DNA from: Candidatus Bipolaricaulota bacterium | Lineage (GTDB): Bacteria; Bipolaricaulota; Bipolaricaulia; Bipolaricaulales; Bipolaricaulaceae | Length of the DNA: 7,082 nucleotides | NCBI GenBank assembly: GCA_027027485.1 | Contig: JALVLL010000258.1 | Coordinates: 1-7,082 of the forward strand | Reading direction: 5' to 3' | Shown: piece by piece, positions 1-6,142 of the stretch | How the letters are laid out: each line of letters begins with the position of its first letter | How positions within the stretch are numbered: the stretch's first letter is position 1 | Program-made: the position numbers and the translations under genes | The notes under the pieces: model-generated | Told to the model about the DNA's origin: nothing | The model's input: only the letters and a program-made list of their open reading frames with translations | Database searches by the model: none

Positions 1-791
1 CCGTAGACGTTCATCAGGGTCTGGACCGCCCCGGCGCCGTACACCCCCGGAAGGTGGTTCCCCGGGAAAAGGAGAAACCGCTCCTCCGCCCCGGTGGCGA
101 CGATCAAGTCTTCGGCCTCCACGAGGAGGAGGGAATCCCCGTGGGCCACGGCTAGGATCCTCCGCCCGTCCTCCACGTAAAGCCCCAGGACCCGGGCCTG
201 GCGCAGGATCTCGGCCCTTCCCTCCACCTCGGAAAGGAGCTCCGCCGCGATGGCGAACCCCCGGATCCCGGCCCGCTCGGCCCTGGAGCCGAAGAACTTG
301 TGGGTCTGTTTTATGAGCTGGCCGCCGAGATGGGGGTTTTCGTCGAGGACGAGGGGCTTCACACCGTAGCGCAGGAGGGCCTTGGCCGCCGAAAGCCCCG
401 CGGGGCCGGCGCCGACCACGACGACCTCTGCCCTCGCTTCCCGCACCTCGCGCTCCCGGGGACGGAAGCCCGGGTTCAGGCGCCCCGGCCCCCGCTGGGA
501 CTCCACGATCATCCCTTCCCTGACCGGGGTGATGCAGGTACGCACGTTGGGGATCCCGTCCACCGTCGCGAGGCACGAGGAGCACTTGCCGATGGCGCAG
601 AAAATCCCCCGGGGGTTCCCCTTGTGGGTCCGCAGGAGGACCCTTATCCCGGCAGCGTGCAGCGCCGCAGCGATGGTCTCCCCCTCGTGGGCTTCAACGA
701 GCTTTCCATCGAAGGTGAAGACCACCTTCCGGCCGCGCTCGAAGGAGAGGATCGGATGTTCCGTTATCCTTCCCGGGCTGGGCTCCACCAC
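1..791 (-). CDS. FAD-dependent oxidoreductase with N-terminal 2Fe-2S domain (partial, 3' end outside window)
   Basis: Reading the minus strand from a GTG at 791 gives 263 open residues to the window edge. Residues about 20-98 form a ferredoxin-like 2Fe-2S domain (Fer2_4 type) with ligands C65, C70, C73 and C86 in the segment CAIGKCSSC, followed by the family-typical PNVRTC and TPVREGM. A Rossmann FAD motif GAGPAGL follows at 127-133, then GGQL and an ATGA motif near the end. This order is that of the alpha-type subunit of amino-acid or sarcosine/proline dehydrogenases and HcnB-like flavoproteins; the substrate cannot be told from this part. A TGA at 822-824 blocks extension upstream, and no ATG exists before the conserved TEHPIL segment, so GTG791 (or the adjacent GTG788) is the start. 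The purine-rich stretch at 810-820 lies 18 bases away, too far for a normal Shine-Dalgarno; a promoter ending at the start codon suggests a leaderless message. The gene is divergent from the GH130 operon. Confidence 0.85.
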   Translation of the reverse strand, partial: MVEPSPGRITEHPILSFERGRKVVFTFDGKLVEAHEGETIAAALHAAGIRVLLRTHKGNPRGIFCAIGKCSSCLATVDGIPNVRTCITPVREGMIVESQRGPGRLNPGFRPREREVREARAEVVVVGAGPAGLSAAKALLRYGVKPLVLDENPHLGGQLIKQTHKFFGSRAERAGIRGFAIAAELLSEVEGRAEILRQARVLGLYVEDGRRILAVAHGDSLLLVEAEDLIVATGAEERFLLFPGNHLPGVYGAGAVQTLMNVY

Positions 792-796
792 AGCAA

Positions 797-825
797 ACTT
801 AACGGCGGGCTCCCTCCCCCGTCAA
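797..825 (-). promoter_or_regulatory. Predicted promoter of the flavoprotein gene
   Basis: On the minus strand TTGACG (825-820, five of six consensus bases) is followed after 17 bases by TTAAGT (802-797, a weak -10). Transcription would start around 790-791, on the GTG start codon. The -35 match and spacing are seen directly; use as a promoter is inferred. Confidence 0.5.
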
Positions 826-830
826 GCTTG
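823..830. promoter_or_regulatory. Palindrome CAAGCTTG shared by two divergent -35 elements
   Basis: The 8-base perfect palindrome supplies the TTG of the -35 on both strands: TTGCGC reading right and TTGACG reading left. The two promoters are therefore arranged back to back around position 826.5 and are likely to compete for polymerase. Confidence 0.4.
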
Positions 831-857
831 CGCGGGATGGGCTTGTGAGCTTATAAA
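828..857 (+). promoter_or_regulatory. Predicted promoter of the GH130/GT4 operon
   Basis: On the plus strand TTGCGC (828-833) is followed after 18 bases by TATAAA (852-857, a good -10). The expected start, about 864-866, lies only a few bases before the ATG at 869. A perfect 10-base palindrome, AAGGGCCCTT (856-865), overlaps the end of the -10 and the predicted start site and could be an operator, though it may be chance in GC-rich DNA. The -35 abuts the -35 of the divergent flavoprotein promoter. Confidence 0.5.
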
Positions 858-868
858 GGGCCCTTGAG

Positions 869-1780
869 ATGGAGCTCTTGAAGAGGTACGAGGGCAACCC
901 GATCCTGACGCCGGATCGCTGGCCTTATCCCGCCAACGCGGTCTTCAACCCCGGGGCGGTGGAGTTCCGGGGCGAGGTGCTCCTTTTGGTCCGCGTGGAG
1001 GACTTCCGGGGCTTCTCACATCTCACCATCGCCAGAAGTCCCGATGGCTATTCGGATTGGGAGATATCACCTGAGCCCACTTTGAGTCCGGATCCGGAGT
1101 ACGCCGAGGAGCGTTGGGGCCTGGAGGACCCACGGATCGTGTGGCTCCCCGATCGGGAGGAGTACGCCATCACCTGCGTCTCCTTCTCCAAGGGAGGCCC
1201 TGTGGTCTCGCTGATCACCACCCGCGATTTCCGCGAGTTCTCCCGCCACGGGTCCCTGGTCCCCCCCGAGGACAAGGACGCCGCCCTCTTTCCCCGTACC
1301 TTCCGGGGCCGCTATGCCCTGATACACCGGCCCATCATCCGCGGGGAGGCCCATATCTGGATCTCGTTCTCACCGGACCTCCGCTATTGGGGCGAGCACC
1401 GGGTGCTGCTTCCGGTGCGTCCCGGCTGGTGGGACTGCCACCGGGTGGGCTTGGGTCCCCCGCCCATAGAGACCGACGAGGGCTGGCTCCTCATCTACCA
1501 CGGCGTCAGGGTCACCGCCTCGGGGAGCCTCTACCGGGTGGGATTGGCCCTCCTGGACCTCGATGAGCCTTGGAAGGTCGTCCGCCGGGCCTCGACCTGG
1601 ATCCTGGGCCCGCGGGAGGATTACGAGTTCCGCGGCGATGTGCCCGGGGTGACCTTCCCCACGGGTACGGTGCTACGGGGCGACGAGCTCCTCGTTTATT
1701 ACGGGGCCGCCGACAAAGCGGTGTGCTTGGCCAGGGCGAGCCTGCGGGAGCTTTTGGAGTTCCTGCGGCGCGAGGGTTGA
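869..1780 (+). CDS. GH130 family beta-mannoside phosphorylase/hydrolase
   Basis: This 303-residue protein has the full set of GH130 five-bladed propeller motifs in order: FNPGA (26-30), VRVED (41-45), GLEDPR (84-89) with D87 as the expected catalytic general acid, KDAALFP (136-142), HRP (153-155), WDCHRVG then PPPIETDEGWLLIYHGV around 188-213, DVPGVTFPTG (257-266) and YYGAAD (277-282). The length is normal for the family. Characterised members break beta-mannosidic bonds, usually with phosphate, giving alpha-mannose-1-phosphate. Basic residues at the places where phosphorylases bind phosphate (R154, R192, H211) are kept, with Arg where Lys is common, so phosphorolysis is favoured over hydrolysis; this is inference. 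There is no signal peptide, so it acts in the cytoplasm. ATG869 is the only start, because an in-frame TAA lies at 854-856. The Shine-Dalgarno is poor and a -10 lies 11 bases upstream. It is the first gene of a three-gene operon; the next begins 15 bases after its stop. Confidence 0.88.
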   Translation: MELLKRYEGNPILTPDRWPYPANAVFNPGAVEFRGEVLLLVRVEDFRGFSHLTIARSPDGYSDWEISPEPTLSPDPEYAEERWGLEDPRIVWLPDREEYAITCVSFSKGGPVVSLITTRDFREFSRHGSLVPPEDKDAALFPRTFRGRYALIHRPIIRGEAHIWISFSPDLRYWGEHRVLLPVRPGWWDCHRVGLGPPPIETDEGWLLIYHGVRVTASGSLYRVGLALLDLDEPWKVVRRASTWILGPREDYEFRGDVPGVTFPTGTVLRGDELLVYYGAADKAVCLARASLRELLEFLRREG

Positions 1781-1795
1781 AGTCCACCGGGGTTT

Positions 1796-4090
1796 GTGCC
1801 AACGTTTAACGCCATGGGCACCAGATTCCTCAAGCCCCTCCGGATCGCCTTCGTAAGCACCTATCCGCCGCGCCAGTGCGGGATCGCCACCTTCACCCAG
1901 GATCTCCTCAACGCTATAAGCGAGCTCTACGGCGATGTCCTGGCGGATGAGGCCCAGAGGTTCCTGCACGTGGTGGCCATGCACCGGGGGAGCGACGAGC
2001 TCGATTATCCCCCCGAGGTGAGGTTTCGGATCCGGGACCATCGCGAGGAGGACTACATCGATGCCGCCGAGTTCGTGAACCTATCCCCGATAGACGTCGT
2101 CTCCCTGCAGCACGAGTACGGGATCTTCGGCGGCGACGATGGGTCCCATATCCTCGAGTTCCTGGAACACGTGAGGAAGCCGGTGGTGACCACCCTCCAC
2201 ACCGTCCTCCTCGAGCCCTCCCCTTCCCAGAAGGAGGTCCTCCAGGAGATCGCCGCCCGCTCCACGCTCCTCGTGGCGCAGACCAGAAAATCGGCGGAGA
2301 TGCTCCGGGAGGTCTACGGGGTCCCGGACGAGAAGATCGTGGTCATCTACCACGGAGCCCCCGACGTCCCCTTCATCGACCCCGCCTACTACAAGGACCA
2401 GTTCGGGGCGGAAGGAAGGCCCCTCATCCTCACCTTCGGCCTCCTCTCACCGAACAAGGGGATCGAGTACGCCATCGACGCCATGGCCCGGGTGGCCGGG
2501 GAGTTCCCCGAGGTCCTCTACTTCGTGGTGGGGGCCACGCATCCCGAGGTGAAGAAGCGCTACGGCGAGAGGTACAGGCTCTCCCTCGAAGAGCGGGTGA
2601 AGCGGCTGGGGCTCGAGGACAACGTGGTCTTCCACAACCGCTACGTCACCCTGGAGGAGCTCATCAAGTTCCTGATCGCCGCCGATATCTTCCTGGCGCC
2701 CTACTTGGTACGGGAGCAGGCCGTCTCTGGGACCATCACCTACGCCTTGGCCACCGGGAAGGCCATCGTCTCCACCCCTTCGTGGTACGCCGAGGAGATG
2801 CTGGCCGAGGGGCGGGGGATCCTGGTTCCCTTCAGGGATTCCAAGGCCATGGCCGAGGCGTTGCTGGAGCTTCTGCGGGACGAGGCCAAGCGCGATCGGA
2901 TGCGCAAGGCCGCCTATGAATTCGGCCGGCATTTCGTCTGGAGGGAGGTGGCGGGGCAGTACGCCAGTGCCTTCGAGAGGGCCCTCATGGCCCACGCCCG
3001 GGCCGGGAAGAGGGCCTTCCCGACATTTAAGCTCCACACCCTCCCCGAGGTGAACCTCTCACACCTCGAGCGCCTCACCGACGGGACCGGGGTGCTACAA
3101 CACGCGGTCTATTCGATCCCGGATCGCCGCTTCGGCTACACCACCGATGACAACTCCCGGGCACTGATCGTGACCCTCCTCCACTGGGATCTCTTCGGCG
3201 ACAAGGGTATTTGGCCCCTCATGTACACCTACTTCTCCTTCCTGCACCACGCCCAGAGGGAGGACGGCCGGTTCCGTAACCTCCTCACATACGAGCGTGC
3301 CTTCTCCGAGGAAGGCGACTCCCAGGACGCCCAGGGACGCGCCATCTGGTCCCTGGGGTATGCGGTGGCGGCCAAGCTCCCCGAGGATCTAGTGACCCTG
3401 AGTATCCAGATGTTCAAACGGACCCTTCCCACGTGGGGAGAGCTCTCGGCCCCGCGGGCGATCTCCTTCGCGGTCCTCGGCGGGGCCAGGTACCTCGAGA
3501 AGTTCCCCGGCGACACCGAGGTCCGTTCCGCCCTGCAGGGTCTATACGGGAAGCTCCTCGGGGCCTTCGAGGGAGTGGGTGATGATGAGTGGCCCTGGCC
3601 CGAGGATGTCCTCACCTACGACAACGCCCGCCTTCCCCAGGCCCTCATCGCCGGTGGGAGGGCCCTAGGAGTGGAGGAAGGGACGAAGCTGGGCCTCGAG
3701 GTACTGGAGTGGCTCTGGGAGATCCAGACCGATCCCGAGGAAAAGCACCTGAGCCTCGTCGGGAACCAGGGCTGGTACCCCAGGGGCGGGGAAAAGGCGA
3801 GGTTCGACCAGCAGCCCCTGGACGCCGCGGCCCTGGTGGACGCCTGCCGTGTCGCGGCCCTCGCCACCGATGATCCCTCCTGGTGGCGGAGGATGGAGCT
3901 CGCCTTCTCCTGGTTTCTGGGGAGGAACGACGTCGGGGTGCCCCTTTACGACTTCACCACCGGTGGGTGTTACGACGGGCTCCAGCCCGGCGGGGTGAAC
4001 CGGAACCAGGGGGCGGAGTCCACCATAAGCTGGCTGATGTCGCTCCTCCTCATGAAGCTCACTTTGCGCAAACGCACCTCTCGACGATAG
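1796..4090 (+). CDS. GT4 glycosyltransferase fused to C-terminal helical (alpha/alpha barrel-like) glycosidase-like domain
   Basis: This 764-residue protein has two parts. Residues about 14-398 are a GT-B fold glycosyltransferase of the GT4 type: YPPRQCGIATFT (23-34), QHEYGIFGG (105-113), TLHT (133-136), FGLLSPNKG (214-222, with donor-site K221), then SGTITYALATGKAIVSTP (311-328). At the usual EX7E donor motif the two glutamates align with Q308 and Y316, which is atypical. Residues about 410-755 are a Trp- and acid-rich helical region with GYTTDDNSRALI (447-458), QGRAIWSLGY (513-522), WPWPEDVLTYDNARLPQALI (599-618), FDQQPLDA (670-677) and NQGAESTIS (737-744), resembling six-hairpin glycoside hydrolases. 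Its activity is unknown to me. No signal peptide or membrane segment is seen. The GTG at 1796 is the first start after the upstream stop; an ATG at 1814 (residue 7) is an alternative, and neither has a good Shine-Dalgarno. Its place between two GH130 genes points to synthesis or remodelling of a mannose-containing glycan; donor and acceptor are not deducible. Confidence 0.85.
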   Translation: MPTFNAMGTRFLKPLRIAFVSTYPPRQCGIATFTQDLLNAISELYGDVLADEAQRFLHVVAMHRGSDELDYPPEVRFRIRDHREEDYIDAAEFVNLSPIDVVSLQHEYGIFGGDDGSHILEFLEHVRKPVVTTLHTVLLEPSPSQKEVLQEIAARSTLLVAQTRKSAEMLREVYGVPDEKIVVIYHGAPDVPFIDPAYYKDQFGAEGRPLILTFGLLSPNKGIEYAIDAMARVAGEFPEVLYFVVGATHPEVKKRYGERYRLSLEERVKRLGLEDNVVFHNRYVTLEELIKFLIAADIFLAPYLVREQAVSGTITYALATGKAIVSTPSWYAEEMLAEGRGILVPFRDSKAMAEALLELLRDEAKRDRMRKAAYEFGRHFVWREVAGQYASAFERALMAHARAGKRAFPTFKLHTLPEVNLSHLERLTDGTGVLQHAVYSIPDRRFGYTTDDNSRALIVTLLHWDLFGDKGIWPLMYTYFSFLHHAQREDGRFRNLLTYERAFSEEGDSQDAQGRAIWSLGYAVAAKLPEDLVTLSIQMFKRTLPTWGELSAPRAISFAVLGGARYLEKFPGDTEVRSALQGLYGKLLGAFEGVGDDEWPWPEDVLTYDNARLPQALIAGGRALGVEEGTKLGLEVLEWLWEIQTDPEEKHLSLVGNQGWYPRGGEKARFDQQPLDAAALVDACRVAALATDDPSWWRRMELAFSWFLGRNDVGVPLYDFTTGGCYDGLQPGGVNRNQGAESTISWLMSLLLMKLTLRKRTSRR

Positions 4091-4111
4091 AATCCCTCCT
4101 CGCTTCCCGGG

Positions 4112-5209
4112 ATGGCGCCGGAAAGGAAGCTTCCGCGCAGGGCCTGGTGGGCCCTGAAGGACCTAAGGGGGGCCCGGCGGAATCGCTCCGAGGATATCTT
4201 CGAACGTGTCTGTATCCTGGGGCCTGACGATTTCCAGGTGGAGAACTACCCGCGCAAGAGGCCCCTGGCCGCCTTCAACCCCGGGGCCGCCCTCATCGGT
4301 AAAAAGCTCTACATCTTCCCCCGCTTGGTTTTCGACTATTACCACTACACCTCGAGCATCGGGGTGGCGGAGGTGGACGTGGAGGAAGTCCTCTCCGGGG
4401 AGCTATCCAAGCCCCTTAGGGCGAGGATAATCCTTTGGCCCCAGGAGCCCTGGGAGGCGGTGAAGGGGTGCGAAGATCCCAGGGTCACGGTGGACACAGA
4501 CCTCTTCCGGATCTTTTATACCGGGGTGGGGAAGCCCCTCAGGGCGGATTACATACCTAAAGGGGACCAATACCGCACTGTGCTCGGCTACGCCGAGCTG
4601 GACTTCTCCTTCCGGGTGCGGCGGAAGGGGTTCCTGCGGGTGGGGGAGCGGGACCTGGGCCATATCTCCGGGAACAAGGACTCGGCCCTCGTGGAGGTCC
4701 GGGGCCACAGGGCCACCGTCCTCACCCGCCCGAGCTTCCGTTCCTCCCGGCTCGGGGTCTCCCGAGGGCACCTGCCGCGTAAGGTGAAGCTCCCGGACAT
4801 GTGCTGGCGGGCCGAGGCCGATTTGGAGGAGCTCGTGATCCCTCCCGAGAGCTTGAAGCCGGTGCTCGTGCCCGAGCCCTGGGAGTACAAGGTGGGCTGG
4901 TCCACCAATGTGGTGAAGGTCGCGGAGGGGGAGTACCTCGTGGGATGGCACGGGGTCCTGCGGGAGGACCTCTCCTACCGCAACGGCCTCGCTTTGGTGA
5001 ATTCCGAGGGCGAGCTCAAGGCCGTCTCCGATTACGTCCTCATCCCAAAGGGACTGCCGGAACAGTACGGGGATCGGTCGCTCACCGTCTTCGGGAACGG
5101 CCTGGTGGTGTATGGGGACAGCCTCATCTGGATCGGGGGGATCTCGGACTACGGGATCGGGATCTTCGTGACGCGCCTCTCGGAGGCCCTCTCCGCCCTG
5201 AGATGCTGA
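4112..5209 (+). CDS. Divergent GH130-like protein
   Basis: This is a 365-residue protein, longer than the first GH130 and only distantly similar to it. The propeller landmarks remain: AFNPGAA (54-60), GCEDPRVT (119-126) with D122 as the expected catalytic acid, NKDSALVE (188-195), LTRP (204-207), PWEYKVGWSTN (256-266), GWHGV (278-282) and the last-blade sequence GDRSLTVFGNG (320-330). Compared with the first gene, HRP becomes TRP, YHGV becomes WHGV and YYGAAD becomes IGGISD, so specificity or mechanism probably differs. Whether it is a phosphorylase, a hydrolase or a partner of the glycosyltransferase cannot be decided. The basic N-terminal 30 residues (rich in Arg/Lys) are extra and are not a normal signal peptide. 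ATG4112 lies 21 bases after the glycosyltransferase stop with only a weak GGG ahead, consistent with translation in the same operon. A hairpin terminator follows the stop. Confidence 0.78.
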   Translation: MAPERKLPRRAWWALKDLRGARRNRSEDIFERVCILGPDDFQVENYPRKRPLAAFNPGAALIGKKLYIFPRLVFDYYHYTSSIGVAEVDVEEVLSGELSKPLRARIILWPQEPWEAVKGCEDPRVTVDTDLFRIFYTGVGKPLRADYIPKGDQYRTVLGYAELDFSFRVRRKGFLRVGERDLGHISGNKDSALVEVRGHRATVLTRPSFRSSRLGVSRGHLPRKVKLPDMCWRAEADLEELVIPPESLKPVLVPEPWEYKVGWSTNVVKVAEGEYLVGWHGVLREDLSYRNGLALVNSEGELKAVSDYVLIPKGLPEQYGDRSLTVFGNGLVVYGDSLIWIGGISDYGIGIFVTRLSEALSALRC

Positions 5210-5232
5210 AAGAGCAGGGGTCCCGAAAGGGG

Positions 5233-5256
5233 AAAGGGGCCTTGTGGCCCCTTTTT
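5233..5256. terminator. Intrinsic terminator, probably bidirectional
   Basis: A 9-bp perfect stem, AAAGGGGCC (5233-5241) and GGCCCCTTT (5246-5254), with loop TTGT, is followed on the plus strand by five T (5252-5256). It ends the GH130/GT4 operon. Read from the minus strand the same hairpin sits right after the tRNA-Arg CCA and is followed by TTTCCCCTTT, a poorer U-tract, so it may also end the tRNA transcript. The last T overlaps the base complementary to the final A of the tRNA-Arg CCA. Confidence 0.8.
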
Positions 5257-5333
5257 GGTACGCCCGGCAGGATTTGAACCTGCGACCTCTGCCTCCGCAG
5301 GGCAGCGCTCTATCCGGGCTGAGCTACGGGCGC
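5256..5333 (-). tRNA. tRNA-Arg(GCG), CCA encoded
   Basis: The minus strand folds as a standard cloverleaf: acceptor GCGCCCG with CGGGCGT, D arm GCTC/GAGC with loop GG, anticodon stem CTGCC/GGCAG with loop CTGCGGA (anticodon GCG, reading CGC), variable AGGTC, and T arm GCAGG/CCTGC with loop TTCAAAT. The discriminator is A73, normal for arginine, followed by encoded CCA at 5258-5256. The first acceptor pair is G1-U72 wobble. The body closely resembles bacterial tRNA-Arg(CCG) apart from the anticodon. Its first base abuts the CCA of the upstream tRNA-Ser. Confidence 0.95.
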
Positions 5334-5422
5334 TGGCGGAGGGACGGGGACTCGAACCCCGAAGGCCACAAGGGCCCTACCGGTTTTCGAGACCGGCTCC
5401 TTACCAATTCGGTCATCCCTCC
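5334..5422 (-). tRNA. tRNA-Ser(CGA), CCA encoded
   Basis: This is a class II tRNA on the minus strand: acceptor GGAGGGA with TCCCTCC, anticodon stem CCGGT/ACCGG with loop CTCGAAA (anticodon CGA, reading UCG), a long variable arm AGGGCC/GGCCTT with loop CTTGT, and T arm CGGGG/CCCCG with loop TTCGAGT. The discriminator is G73, as expected for serine, then CCA at 5336-5334. The D stem is weak: C11 and C12 pair with G24 and G23, but A10 faces A25. It lies directly upstream of tRNA-Arg in the same transcript. Confidence 0.95.
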
Positions 5423-5435
5423 GGGGCCAATCCCA

Positions 5436-5464
5436 ATTCTACCCGTTCCCTCGGGGAGAGAAAA
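5436..5464 (-). promoter_or_regulatory. Predicted promoter of the tRNA-Ser/tRNA-Arg pair
   Basis: On the minus strand TAGAAT (5441-5436, five of six -10 bases) lies 17 bases after TTTTCT (5464-5459, a weak -35) in the 54-base gap between the nth stop and tRNA-Ser. The predicted start is a few bases before the tRNA. Readthrough from nth is an alternative, as no terminator hairpin is evident in the gap. Confidence 0.45.
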
Positions 5465-5476
5465 GGCCACGCCCCC

Positions 5477-6136
5477 TTACGCCGGGCCGTCCCCACGGGG
5501 AAAGGGACACAGGTCCTTTAGAGGGCATTCCCGACACCGGGGCCCCCGGGGGCGGCAGATCTCGCGCCCAAGCCGGATCAGGTGGAGGTGGAGCTCGTAT
5601 TCCCTCCCCCGGGGAACCAGGGGGGCGAGGGCGTCGTGGGGATCGCCCCTCCCGTCCCAAAGGCCCAATCTGCGCGTCACCCGCTTTATGTGGGTATCCA
5701 CGGGGAAGTACGGCGCTCCCAACCCGAAGAGCATGACGATGGCCGCGGTCTTCCTCCCCACCCCCGGGAGGGAGAGGAGCCACTTGTGCGCCTCCTCCGG
5801 CGGGAGGTCACGGAGGAAATCCAGGGAAAGCTCCCCCCGCTCCTCCTTTATCCTGTGCAGGATCTCCCGGATCCTCTTGGCCCGTTGCCGGTAAAGCCCG
5901 GCACCCCTTATCGTCCGCTCCACCTCCTCGAGGGGGGCATTCAGGACCTCCTCCCACGTGGGAAACCGCTCCTTCAGGGCCGCGAAGGCCCGGTCCCGGT
6001 TGATATCCGAGGTGTTCTGGGAAAGAATGGTGCCCACGAGGAGCGAAAGGAGATCGCCGCGGGGCCTCCACCTTATGGGCCCGAAATGGCGACGGAGCCT
6101 CTCCGCGATCTCTCGGATCTTTTTCGCGGGATCCAC
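5477..6136 (-). CDS. nth: Endonuclease III (DNA glycosylase/AP lyase)
   Basis: This 219-residue protein removes oxidised pyrimidines from DNA and cuts the resulting abasic site in base excision repair. Seen in sequence: the N-terminal helical core with LSQNTSD (38-44), the helix-hairpin-helix LPGVGRKTA (123-131) containing the Schiff-base lysine K129, the catalytic aspartate D147 in PVDTHIKRV, and the C-terminal [4Fe-4S] ligands C194, C201, C204 and C210 in the exact C-x6-C-x2-C-x5-C spacing. Length is normal for the family, and all key residues are present. The QNTSD form is common in thermophile homologues. The start is GTG (6136-6134): an in-frame TAA lies at 6148-6146 and there is no later Met. 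No Shine-Dalgarno precedes it, but a possible promoter ends at the start codon. The divergent glycerate kinase start is 27 bases away; the tRNA pair lies 54 bases downstream on the same strand. Confidence 0.96.
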   Translation of the reverse strand: MDPAKKIREIAERLRRHFGPIRWRPRGDLLSLLVGTILSQNTSDINRDRAFAALKERFPTWEEVLNAPLEEVERTIRGAGLYRQRAKRIREILHRIKEERGELSLDFLRDLPPEEAHKWLLSLPGVGRKTAAIVMLFGLGAPYFPVDTHIKRVTRRLGLWDGRGDPHDALAPLVPRGREYELHLHLIRLGREICRPRGPRCRECPLKDLCPFPRGDGPA

Positions 6137-6142
6137 GCCGGG

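Noticed and set aside
804..820. GTT (803-801) as a start codon of the flavoprotein gene, well spaced from GGGAGGGAG
   Set aside because: GTT is not an accepted start codon; GTG791 is the first valid one and sits where a leaderless start is predicted.
300..867. Two overlapping plus-strand open frames (300-848 and 382-867)
   Set aside because: They are antisense to the flavoprotein gene, which has clear 2Fe-2S and FAD motifs; their own translations are Pro/Arg-rich with no recognisable domain.
2447..3037. 196-codon minus-strand open frame inside the glycosyltransferase gene
   Set aside because: It is a GC-rich shadow of the GT4 coding frame, with a low-complexity Gly/His/Leu composition and no ribosome binding site.
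5244..5894. Open plus-strand frames containing RQDLNLRPLPPQ and FEPATSAS-like peptides
   Set aside because: These are the well-known spurious translations of the antisense of tRNA genes, and the longer one continues antisense through nth.
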